A DNA stretch of 64,000 bases from NCBI RefSeq assembly GCF_007830265.1, contig NZ_VLKE01000001.1, forward strand, positions 4,216,001-4,280,000, written 5' to 3'. How positions within the stretch are numbered: the stretch's first letter is position 1; the number at the start of each line of letters is the position of its first letter. The position numbers were made by a program, and so were the translations under genes. Below the pieces are notes generated by a model. The model was not told where the DNA came from. It made no database searches and saw only the letters and a program-made list of their open reading frames with translations. Shown piece after piece: positions 11,602 through 19,061 of the stretch. The DNA is from Micromonospora olivasterospora. Lineage in GTDB: Bacteria; Actinomycetota; Actinomycetes; Mycobacteriales; Micromonosporaceae.

Positions 11602-12051
11602 CAGCCCGGCCCGCTCGTAGAAGCGGCGGGCCCGGCGGTTGTCCCGCAGCACCCAGAGCCGGTACGCCGTCCAGCCCCGCTCGGTCAGCCCCGTCTGGGC
11701 CGCGGCCAGCAGCCGCCGGGCCGTCCCGTCCCCCCAGTACGCCCGCTCGACGTAGACCGCCACCACCTCGCCGAGGGCGTCGTCCAGGTCGGCCCGGTCC
11801 TGGTTGTTCCGGTACGGCCCGAACGTGGCGAAGCCGATTACCTCGCCGTCCCGCTCGGCGAGCAGCGTGCGGAACGGCTGCTCCGGGTCGGCGGTGCGCA
11901 TGTCCCGCCGGCGCTGCGCCCAGGCCGCCACGTTGAGGCGGGTCAGCACCTCGTCCGGCATGATCCCGGCGTAGCCGGCCTGCCAGCCGCGTACGTGCAC
12001 CCGGGCGACCGCCTCGGCGTCGTCCGGCTCCTCGGGTCGGATCACCAGCAT
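11500..12051 (-). CDS. GNAT family N-acetyltransferase
   Basis: This 183-residue GNAT carries VRGWQAGYAGIMPDEVL, VAVYVERAYWGDGTARRLL (acetyl-CoA site) and NRRARRFYERAGL. The substrate is unknown. On its strand TAGAAC (12058-12063) ends 6 nt before the ATG, giving a leaderless start. Its promoter shares a 79-bp divergent region with the YcaQ-like gene. Its 3' end overlaps the GT87 gene by about 100 bp. Confidence 0.87.
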   Translation of the reverse strand: MLVIRPEEPDDAEAVARVHVRGWQAGYAGIMPDEVLTRLNVAAWAQRRRDMRTADPEQPFRTLLAERDGEVIGFATFGPYRNNQDRADLDDALGEVVAVYVERAYWGDGTARRLLAAAQTGLTERGWTAYRLWVLRDNRRARRFYERAGLSPDGEVSTYQVPLAGGRPPLGLVELRYAGRLDG

Positions 12052-12116
12052 CCGTCCGTTCTATGCCCCGGCCCGCCCCGCGTCCAGCGCCCCGCCGCCG
12101 TGTCGTACCGGTGGAC

Positions 12117-12122
12117 TAGGGT
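12117..12122 (+). promoter_or_regulatory. -10 element of the leaderless ycaQ-like gene
   Basis: TAGGGT ends 8 nt before the ATG at 12131. Together with the opposite-strand TAGAAC at 12058-12063, it forms a divergent promoter pair in 79 bp. Confidence 0.65.
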
Positions 12123-12130
12123 GCCCGACG

Positions 12131-13360
12131 ATGGCCGCACCGGAATCGCTCTCGCTCGCCCAGGCCCGGCGGGTGGCGCTGGCCGCCCAGGGCTTCGCCG
12201 ACCCGCCGCCCGCCGGCGCGCCCACCCGCCGCCACCTGCGCCGGGTGCTCGACCGGGTCGGGCTGATCCAGATGGACTCGGTCAACGTGCTGCAACGGGC
12301 GCACTACCTGCCGCTGTACAGCCGGCTCGGGCCGTACCCGACGGCGCTGCTCGACACGGCCGCCTACCGCCGCCCGCGCGACCTGTTCGAATACTGGGGG
12401 CACGAGGCGTCGCTGGTCCCGGTCGGGCTGCACCCGGCGCTGCGCTGGCGGATGGCCCGGGCGCACGACGAGGCCTGGGGCGGGATGCGCCGGATCGCCC
12501 GGGAGCAGCCCGGGCTGGTCGCCTGGGTCCGCGACGAGGTGGCCGCCCGGGGGCCGCTGACCGCCGCCGAGATCGAGCACGACGCGCCCCGGCAGACCGG
12601 CCACTGGGGGTGGAACTGGTCGGCAGTCAAGCAGGCACTGGAGTTCCTGTTCTGGGCCGGCGAGGTGACCGCCGCCGAGCGCACCACCTCGTTCGCCCGC
12701 CGCTACGACCTGCCCGAGCGGGTCCTGCCGCCGGCCGTGCTCGGCGCGCCCACGCCGACCGACGCGGAGGCGTACCGCGCGCTGGTCGGCGTCGCCGCCC
12801 GGTCGCTCGGGGTGGCCGCCGAGCCGGAGCTGCGCGACTACTTCCGCCTGCCCGCCGCCGGCGCCCGGCGCGCCGTGGCCGAGCTGGTCGAGGCCGGCGA
12901 GCTGACCCCGGTTGCCGTGCCGGGCTGGCGGCAGCCGGCGTACCTGCACGCCGCCGCCCGGCTGCCCCGCTGGGTGCGGGCCGCCACGCTGGTCAGCCCG
13001 TTCGACCCGCTGATCTGGGAGCGGGGCCGCGCCGAGCGGCTGTTCGGCCTCAACTACCGGATCGAGATCTACGTCCCGGCCCCGCAGCGGGTGTACGGCT
13101 ACTACGTGCTGCCGTTCCTGCAGGGGGATCGGTTCACGGCCCGGGTCGACCTCAAGGCCGACCGGAAGGCGGGCGTGCTGCTGGTCCCGGCCGCCTGGGC
13201 CGAGCCCGGCGTCGACCCGGAGGAGACGGCGCTCGCCCTGGCGGCCGAGCTGTACCGGTTGGCCGGCTGGCTCGGGCTGGACGCGGTCGCACCGCCCGCC
13301 GCGGGCGACCTGACGGCCCCGCTGGCGGCCGCGTTGAGGAGTGTCGCGGGTGTACCGTGA
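12131..13360 (+). CDS. YcaQ/AlkZ-type winged-helix DNA glycosylase (HTH_42)
   Basis: The 409-residue protein belongs to the HTH_42 family, whose members YcaQ and AlkZ excise alkylated or crosslinked bases. The catalytic motif appears as IQMDSVNVL, i.e. the Q-x-D form of YcaQ rather than the Q-x-Q form of AlkZ. Other family blocks are HYLPLYSRLGPY, LFEYWGHEASLVP and SPFDPLIWERGRAERLFG. A role in interstrand crosslink or alkylation repair is inferred. The stop overlaps the GTG of the next gene, implying translational coupling. Confidence 0.88.
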   Translation: MAAPESLSLAQARRVALAAQGFADPPPAGAPTRRHLRRVLDRVGLIQMDSVNVLQRAHYLPLYSRLGPYPTALLDTAAYRRPRDLFEYWGHEASLVPVGLHPALRWRMARAHDEAWGGMRRIAREQPGLVAWVRDEVAARGPLTAAEIEHDAPRQTGHWGWNWSAVKQALEFLFWAGEVTAAERTTSFARRYDLPERVLPPAVLGAPTPTDAEAYRALVGVAARSLGVAAEPELRDYFRLPAAGARRAVAELVEAGELTPVAVPGWRQPAYLHAAARLPRWVRAATLVSPFDPLIWERGRAERLFGLNYRIEIYVPAPQRVYGYYVLPFLQGDRFTARVDLKADRKAGVLLVPAAWAEPGVDPEETALALAAELYRLAGWLGLDAVAPPAAGDLTAPLAAALRSVAGVP

Positions 13361-13953
13361 GCGACGTGACGAGCGTTGACGGCCCGAACGCCCGACCCGA
13401 CGCCGCTCCCGCGGCCGACCTCCACGCCCACGACCACGCACACGGCCACGCCCCGACCGGGGCCGCCTGGCCGCCGCCCGCGTACCCGGCGTACCAGGTG
13501 CCGGAGCCGGACCGGTTCACCCGCTTCGTCATGCGGGTCCACGACCGCTCGCCGCGCTGGGCGGTGCCGCTGGCGGCCCTCGGCTGCGTCGGCCTCGGCA
13601 TGGCGTACGCGCTGCTCAGCGACCCGACCCGGGCCGAGCCGGACGCCGCGCCGACCTGCCTGCTCAAGCTCACCACCGGGCTGGACTGCCCGGGCTGCGG
13701 CGGCACCCGCGCCCTCTGGTACGTGCTGCACGGCGACGTGCCGGCCGCGGCCCGGCACCACTTCCTCTTCGTCTTCGCGCTGCCCTTCCTGGCGTACCTG
13801 TTCGTGGCCTGGGCCGGCCGGCAGGCGTTCGGCTGGCGGCTGCCGCAGCCGCAGGTCGGCTCCAAGGCGATCGGGGTGTTCCTGGCCGCCTGGCTGGTCT
13901 TCTCCGTGGCCCGCAACCTCCCCTGGGCCCCGTTCACCTCGCTCTACGTCTGA
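13357..13953 (+). CDS. DUF2752 membrane protein
   Basis: The 198-residue product has the DUF2752 signature LDCPGCGGTRALWYVLHGDVPAAARHH preceded by one membrane helix and followed by two more. The N-terminal 45 residues are hydrophilic and His-rich (LHAHDHAHGHA), which could bind metal. The function of the family is unknown. The GTG overlaps the stop of the YcaQ-like gene (GTGA), so the two are co-translated. Confidence 0.85.
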   Translation: MSDVTSVDGPNARPDAAPAADLHAHDHAHGHAPTGAAWPPPAYPAYQVPEPDRFTRFVMRVHDRSPRWAVPLAALGCVGLGMAYALLSDPTRAEPDAAPTCLLKLTTGLDCPGCGGTRALWYVLHGDVPAAARHHFLFVFALPFLAYLFVAWAGRQAFGWRLPQPQVGSKAIGVFLAAWLVFSVARNLPWAPFTSLYV

Positions 13954-14277
13954 CCCCGTCCCCGCGTGGACCGGCGGCGGGCCGGGCGGGCGGCGGGTGG
14001 TGGCGGTGGACCCTGTGGAGCTGCCCCGTACGTGCGCCCAGCCGTCCGGCCGGGCTGCTCCCGGCCGCCGCAGTGGCTGCCCCGTCCGTGCGGGCAGCTC
14101 CACAGGCGGCGGACACCGCACCCGGCGCGGCCGGGTATGCGGGCGCGGGAATCAGCGAGATCTTGGCCACGGGCGGCCCCGGGCAGAGGTGAAGTGTCCG
14201 GGATTCGCAGGTGGTGCGGGTTTCGGGCGGCGAGCCCCACGTCGGCCGGGCCCCGGTGGGCGGCTACAGTCCGAGGA
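13954..14277. other. Gene-free 324-bp region with nested inverted repeats before thyX
   Basis: No conserved ORF is visible. A 14-bp perfect inverted repeat joins CTGTGGAGCTGCCC (14013-14026) to 14092-14105. A second copy of the left arm's core with its flank (CTGCCCCGTCCGTGCG, 14078-14093) can pair with the same right arm, so two hairpins exclude each other. This could be the DUF2752 terminator or an attenuator. thyX seems to have its own leaderless promoter downstream, TACAGT at 14265-14270. Confidence 0.5.
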
Positions 14278-15024
14278 ATGCCGGATATGGTGCAGCCCCA
14301 GGTCAAGCTGATCGCGTGGACCCAGTTCCAGGTCCCGGACGACGTGCCGTGGTCGACCGACGCCGAGGGTGGCCAGGCCCTCGCGGAGTTCGCCGGCCGG
14401 GCCTGCTACCAGTCGTGGAAGAAGCCCAACCCGGCCACTGCCACCAACGCCGGCTACCTGGCGCACATCCTGGAGGTCGGGCACCTGTCCGTGCTGGAGC
14501 ACGGCTCGGTGACCTTCTACTTCACCGGGGTGTCCCGCTCGTTCACCCACGAGTTGGTGCGGCACCGGCACCTGTCGTACTCGCAGCTCTCCCAGCGGTA
14601 CGTCCCCGAGCGGGACGCGGCGATGGTCGAGCCCCGGGCGATCGCCGAGGACCCGGAGCTGCACAAGCGGTTCGTCGAGGCCGCCGAGGCCAGCGTGCGG
14701 GCGTACACGGAGCTGCTGGCGGGGCTGGAGCAGCGCTTCGTCGACGAGCCCAACCCGACGCTGCGCCGCAAGCAGGCCCGGCAGGCGGCCCGGGCGGTGC
14801 TGCCGAACGCCACCGAGACCCGGATCGTGGTCACCGGCAACTACCGGGCGTGGCGGCACTTCGTCAAGATGCGCGCCACCGAGCAGGCCGACGTCGAGAT
14901 CCGCGAGCTGGCGGTGGAGTGCCTGCGTCAGCTCCAGCGGGTCGCCCCGAACGTCTTCGCCGACTTCGTCATCTCCACCCTGCCCGACGGCACGGAGGTG
15001 GCGGCCAGCGTGCACGCCGAGTGA
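14278..15024 (+). CDS. thyX: FAD-dependent thymidylate synthase ThyX
   Basis: ThyX makes dTMP from dUMP using FAD, NADPH and methylene-tetrahydrofolate. The 248-residue protein carries the ThyX motif as [13 protein letters not shown] at residues 95-107. The ATG was chosen because homology starts there and because TACAGT ends 7 nt upstream. It is followed after 53 bp by dapA, a gene pairing common in actinobacteria. Confidence 0.96.
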   Translation: MPDMVQPQVKLIAWTQFQVPDDVPWSTDAEGGQALAEFAGRACYQSWKKPNPATATNAGYLAHILEVGHLSVLEHGSVTFYFTGVSRSFTHELVRHRHLSYSQLSQRYVPERDAAMVEPRAIAEDPELHKRFVEAAEASVRAYTELLAGLEQRFVDEPNPTLRRKQARQAARAVLPNATETRIVVTGNYRAWRHFVKMRATEQADVEIRELAVECLRQLQRVAPNVFADFVISTLPDGTEVAASVHAE

Positions 15025-15065
15025 GTCCTGCGCCCTTCCCCAGCGGGCCGCCCGCGGTCGTCCGA

Positions 15066-15071
15066 TAGGTT
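15066..15071 (+). promoter_or_regulatory. -10 element of a leaderless dapA promoter
   Basis: TAGGTT ends 6 nt before the ATG at 15078. The surrounding GATAGGTTGTG matches the dapB promoter exactly. Confidence 0.65.
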
Positions 15072-15077
15072 GTGAGC

Positions 15078-16004
15078 ATGACGCACGACCTCCCTGTCGC
15101 CGCGGACCGGGCGCCCTCGCGCCCGTTCGGTCGACTGCTCACCGCCATGGTGACCCCGTTCACCGCCGACGGATCGCTCGACCTGGACGGGGCCGTACGG
15201 CTCGCCAACCACCTGGTCGACGAGCAGGCCAACGACGCGCTCGTGCTCAACGGCACCACCGGCGAGTCGCCCACCACGACGGACGCGGAGAAGGAACGGC
15301 TGATCCGGGCCGTCGTGGAGGCGGTCGGCGACCGGGCGCGGGTGGTGGCCGGGGTCGGCACCAACGACACCCGGCACACGATCGAGCTGGCCGCGTCGGC
15401 GGAGAAGGCCGGCGCGCACGGTCTGCTCGTGGTGACGCCGTACTACAACAAGCCGCCGCAGAGCGGGCTGGTCCGGCACTTCACCGCCGTCGCGGACGCC
15501 ACCGGCCTGCCGATCATGCTGTACGACATCCCGCACCGCGCCGGGGTTCCGATCGCCTCCGAGACGCTGGTGCGCCTCGCCGAGCACGGCCGGATCGTCG
15601 CGGTCAAGGACGCCAAGGGCGACCTCACCGCCACCTCGTGGGTGGCCGGCCGCACCGACCTGGCCTTCTACAGCGGGGAGGATTCCCTCACCCTGCCCGC
15701 GCTGGCGGTCGGCTCGGTCGGCCTGGTCGGCACCTCGACCCACTTCACCGGCGCGCTGACCAAGCGGATGATCGAGGCGTACGACGCGGGCGACACCGGC
15801 ACCGCGCTCGCTCTGCACCGGCGGCTGCTGCCCCTGTTCACCGGCATCTTCCGTACCCAGGGCACCATCCTGGTGAAGGCGGGCCTGGCGGCCAGGGGTC
15901 TGCCGGCCGGCCCGGTACGCCCCCCGCTGGTGGACGCCACCAACGACGAGATCGCCCAGCTGCGTGCGGACTGCGCGGCGGCGGGTCTGGAGCTCCCCGA
16001 ATGA
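15078..16004 (+). CDS. dapA: 4-hydroxy-tetrahydrodipicolinate synthase DapA
   Basis: DapA condenses pyruvate with aspartate semialdehyde, the first committed step towards diaminopimelate and lysine. The 308-residue TIM-barrel protein has GTTGESPTTTDAEKERLI, the Tyr of LPIMLYDIPHRAGV and the Schiff-base Lys in IVAVKDAKGDL. The ATG at 15078 fits the leaderless promoter; a GTG at 15072 is possible but less likely. It is separated from dapB by about 7 kb of accessory genes. Confidence 0.96.
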   Translation: MTHDLPVAADRAPSRPFGRLLTAMVTPFTADGSLDLDGAVRLANHLVDEQANDALVLNGTTGESPTTTDAEKERLIRAVVEAVGDRARVVAGVGTNDTRHTIELAASAEKAGAHGLLVVTPYYNKPPQSGLVRHFTAVADATGLPIMLYDIPHRAGVPIASETLVRLAEHGRIVAVKDAKGDLTATSWVAGRTDLAFYSGEDSLTLPALAVGSVGLVGTSTHFTGALTKRMIEAYDAGDTGTALALHRRLLPLFTGIFRTQGTILVKAGLAARGLPAGPVRPPLVDATNDEIAQLRADCAAAGLELPE

Positions 16005-16056
16005 TCGAACGACACGACGGACGCCGGGTGACGGTGTCGCAGAATGGAGTGGACGC

Positions 16057-17745
16057 GTGACCGAGGCGCACATCGAGGGCGAACTGCCCCCGCCGCTGCC
16101 CGAGGGCGGCCTGCGCATCATCCCGCTCGGCGGGCTCGGCGCCATCGGTCGGAACATGACCGTCTTCGAGTACGACGGCAAGCTGTTGGTCGTCGACTGC
16201 GGCGTGCTCTTCCCCGACGTCGAGCAGCCGGGCGTCGACCTGATCCTGCCCGACTTCGGGCCGATCCTCGACCGGCTCGGCGACATCCAGGCGATCGTGC
16301 TCACCCACGGGCACGAGGACCACATCGGCGCGGTGCCCTACCTGCTCGCCCACAAGCCGGACATCCCGCTGGTCGGCTCGCAGTTCACCCTCGCCCTGGT
16401 CGAGGCGAAGCTGGCCGAGCGGCGGATCCAGCCGTACACGCTGACCGTGCGGGAGGGCGGCCGGGAGCGGCTCGGCCCGTTCGAGTGCGAGTTCTTCGCC
16501 GTGAACCACTCGATCCCGGACGCCCTCGCGGTGGCCATCCGCACCCCGGCCGGCCTGGTGCTGCACACCGGCGACTTCAAGATGGACCAGCTCCCGCTGG
16601 ACGGCCGGCTCACCGACCTCGCGGGCTTCGCCCGGCTCGGCGCCGAGGGCGTCGACCTGCTGCTGTCGGACTCCACCAACGCGGAGATCCCCGGCTTCGT
16701 CACCCCGGAGCGGGAGATCGGGCCGGTGCTCGACTCGATCTTCGCCAAGGCGCGCGGCCGGATCATCGTCGCGTCCTTCGCGTCGCACGTGCACCGGGTG
16801 CAGCAGGTCTTCGACTCGGCTGCCGAGCACGGCCGCAAGGTCGCGTTGATCGGCCGGTCGATGGTCCGCAACATGGGCATCGCCCGGGATCTGGGCCTGC
16901 TCAACATCCCGGCGGGCCTGGTGGTCGGCATCGAGGAGGCGACCACGCTGCCGCCCGAGCAGATCGTGCTGATGTCCACCGGTTCCCAGGGCGAGCCGAT
17001 GAGCGCGCTCGGCCGGATGGCCAGCGGCGACCACCGGCACATCACGATCGCCCCCGGCGACACCGTGGTGCTCGCCTCCTCGCTGGTGCCCGGCAACGAG
17101 ACGTCGGTCTACCGGGTGATCAACCGGCTCGCCCGGGCCGGCGCGGTGGTGGTGCACAAGGACGTGGCGAAGGTGCACGTCTCCGGTCACGCCCCCGCGG
17201 GCGAGCTGCTGTACCTGCTCAACGTCGTCCGCCCGAGCAACCTGATGCCGGTGCACGGTGAGTGGCGGCACCTGCGGGCACACGCCCGGCTCGGCATCGA
17301 GTCCGGCGTCGCCGCGGATCGGGTGGTGCTCTGCGAGGACGGCGACGTGGTCGACCTCGTCGAGGGCCGCGCCAGCCTCGTCGGCCACGTGAAGAGCCGG
17401 TACGTCTACGTCGACGGCCTGGCCGTCGGCGACGTCAGCGAGTCCCTGCTCACCGAGCGGCGGATCCTCGGCGACGGCGGTTTCATCGCCGCCACGGTGG
17501 TGGTCGACTCGGTCACCGGCAAGGTCGTCGGCGGCCCGACCGTCTCGGCCAAGGGCTTCTCGGAGGACCCGGAGGCGTTCGCCCCGGTCGTCCCGCTGGT
17601 CACCGAGGCGCTGAACCGGGCCGCCGCGGACGGCATCACCGACCCGCACCAGCTCCAGCAGATCGTCCGGCGCACGGTCGGGCGCTGGGTCAACGACGCG
17701 TACCGGCGCCGGCCGATGATCGTCCCCACGGTCGTCGAGGTCTGA
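16057..17745 (+). CDS. rnj: Ribonuclease J
   Basis: RNase J is a metallo-beta-lactamase/beta-CASP ribonuclease with endo- and 5'-exonuclease activity that matures rRNA and turns over mRNA. The 562-residue protein shows LTHGHEDHIGAVPYLL (HxHxDH, near residue 86), LHTGDFKMD, the beta-CASP segment with SHVHRVQQVFD and the C-terminal HVSGHAPAGEL motif. The GTG at 16057 starts right where homology begins, 52 bp after dapA. This dapA-rnj order is conserved in actinobacteria. Confidence 0.96.
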   Translation: MTEAHIEGELPPPLPEGGLRIIPLGGLGAIGRNMTVFEYDGKLLVVDCGVLFPDVEQPGVDLILPDFGPILDRLGDIQAIVLTHGHEDHIGAVPYLLAHKPDIPLVGSQFTLALVEAKLAERRIQPYTLTVREGGRERLGPFECEFFAVNHSIPDALAVAIRTPAGLVLHTGDFKMDQLPLDGRLTDLAGFARLGAEGVDLLLSDSTNAEIPGFVTPEREIGPVLDSIFAKARGRIIVASFASHVHRVQQVFDSAAEHGRKVALIGRSMVRNMGIARDLGLLNIPAGLVVGIEEATTLPPEQIVLMSTGSQGEPMSALGRMASGDHRHITIAPGDTVVLASSLVPGNETSVYRVINRLARAGAVVVHKDVAKVHVSGHAPAGELLYLLNVVRPSNLMPVHGEWRHLRAHARLGIESGVAADRVVLCEDGDVVDLVEGRASLVGHVKSRYVYVDGLAVGDVSESLLTERRILGDGGFIAATVVVDSVTGKVVGGPTVSAKGFSEDPEAFAPVVPLVTEALNRAAADGITDPHQLQQIVRRTVGRWVNDAYRRRPMIVPTVVEV

Positions 17746-17822
17746 CGCCCCAGTTCGCCCCCAGCCCGTCGTGGTCGCCCTCCTCCCGTGAGTGGCGGTC
17801 TTGCTCTGGTACGTGGTCGCGT

Positions 17823-17877
17823 GAGAATTGCCGCTGGCCGGCACCCCGTCCTGTGGGGTGCCGGCCAGCGGCTTCTC
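17823..17877. terminator. Strong bidirectional terminator
   Basis: A perfect 18-bp stem (17830-17847 with 17855-17872; GCCGCTGGCCGGCACCCC) has a 7-nt loop. It is flanked by GAGAA (17823-17827) and TTCTC (17873-17877), which extend the stem after a 2-nt bulge. It lies between convergent rnj and the endolysin remnant and can serve both. Confidence 0.9.
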
Positions 17878-17889
17878 GTTGTCTCTGTG

Positions 17890-18160
17890 TCAGCTGTTCC
17901 AGTGCTGGGCGACGATGTCGGCGGCCTGCTGCTCCCACTGGGCGTATGCGTCGGGGTAGGCCGACACCTGCACGGTCTGGGCGGCGTCGGTCAGCGGCAT
18001 GTCCTGCCACCCGTCGACCTGCCGCAACCCCTTCAGGAACGCGGTCGTCGACTACTCCGGGTCGGTGATCTGTTCCGGGGTGCCCCAGCCCGACGACGGG
18101 CGCTGCTGGAACAGGCCCAGCGAGTCGTGGTCGTTGCGGTCACCCAGGTGCCCGCGAGCA
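17890..18160 (-). pseudogene. Lysozyme-like/cell-wall hydrolase C-terminal remnant
   Basis: On the minus strand the codons from about 18160 read HLGDRNDHDSLGLFQQRP, then SGWGTPEQITDPE, then an in-frame TAG, then STTAFLKGLRQVDGWQDMP, and end with DAYAQWEQQAADIVAQHWNS and TGA at 17890. This is the lysozyme-like core found in actinobacterial C40/NlpC-type wall hydrolases. The N-terminal half is missing upstream, and the stop codon sits where relatives have a Tyr codon. It is a dead fragment unless the TAG is a sequencing error. The terminator follows directly. Confidence 0.75.
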
Positions 18161-18644
18161 CTTGTCAGGCGCTCGAAGCCAAGAAAGGCGGGAAAGGCCG
18201 CTCGGGGAAAGTCGTTCGGCCACCGGCCCGCGGGGCGGAGAAGAATCGCCTCTTCGCGGCGCCGGGACCATGTACACCGACCGGCGGCCCGCCATCATTC
18301 CGGGCCCGGCTCACCCCACCCCGTGGGGCGCCTTCCTCGGTCGTGCACCGGCGCTCAACCCAAGATCCGGACAACTTCCGGGGAGTTGTGGCCTCACCAA
18401 GGCGAGGAGGCAACAGTTTCCATGAAAATGCGCGGATCTTGAAACGGACGCGCGGGCCGAAGCCGACACGGGGGGTTTGACCCGCCCAACGGCGTACCCC
18501 GGGAGGCGCGGACGACGCAGCCCGCGCGTCCGGGCGGGCTGCGCATGACGACCGGGTGGGCCCGCCGTGACCGGCGCAGGGGTCAAGCCTGACTGGGCCC
18601 ACCCCCGAGCGTCAGGCGGGCCGGTGTCGGCGTTCCGGGGCCCG
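18161..18644. other. Gene-free region of about 480 bp
   Basis: I see no gene with recognisable homology here. A stem-loop at 18516-18543 (CGCAGCCCGC pairing with GCGGGCTGCG) probably terminates the minus-strand YbjN gene. The part next to the hydrolase remnant (18161-18400) is relatively AT-richer and may hold its old promoter and leader. Confidence 0.45.
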
Positions 18645-19061
18645 TCAGGGGAGGGCGGCGACCGCCTGGGCGTACGCGACGCCGGTGGCGACGATCGCGG
18701 TGACCAGGACGTCGAGCTGCGCCGGGGCCACCCCGTGGGCCAGGTCGGTGGTCACGTCGCCGGCCAGCACCAGCTCGCCGTCGCCGGGGTCGTGCACGTA
18801 CGCCTTCGGCAGCAGCCGGTCGTGGTTCCAGGCGTTGCAGAACGCGTACGCCTCGGCGCGTCGCGCCGGCGGCAGCCGCCGGGTGGCCAGCACCCGGGTG
18901 TGCAGGATGTCGCCCCGCTCGCCGGCCCGCCGGAACTCGACCACTGCGGGGTCCCACCGGCCGACCACGACGCCGCCCCGCACCGTCCAGGCGTCGCCGC
19001 GCCGGTCCAGCGCGGCGGTGATCATGGCGACGGTCAGTGCGCCCAGCTCGTCGGCGGCCAA
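18645..19061 (-). CDS. YbjN domain-containing protein
   Basis: The protein is about 138 residues and has the YbjN fold signature with FCNAWNHDRLLPKAYVHDPGDGELVLAGDVTTDLAHGVAP. The molecular function is unknown; YbjN proteins resemble type III secretion chaperones in fold. The start is uncertain: TTG at 19061 is the first in-frame candidate, and upstream codons (DRLYAGGDDGGDG) in the same frame suggest fusion or an earlier start blurred by the repeat-rich upstream gene. A homologue lies at 20806-21284. Confidence 0.8.
   Translation of the reverse strand: MAADELGALTVAMITAALDRRGDAWTVRGGVVVGRWDPAVVEFRRAGERGDILHTRVLATRRLPPARRAEAYAFCNAWNHDRLLPKAYVHDPGDGELVLAGDVTTDLAHGVAPAQLDVLVTAIVATGVAYAQAVAALP

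Noticed and set aside
18161..18420. c-di-AMP (ydaO) riboswitch before the wall hydrolase remnant
   Set aside because: The gene type would fit and GGGGTGAGCC is reminiscent of one motif, but the other conserved blocks are not recognisable.
18421..18441. Mini-ORF MKMRGS after a GGAGG site
   Set aside because: It lies opposite the upstream region of a minus-strand remnant and no plus-strand gene follows, so a leader role is unlikely.
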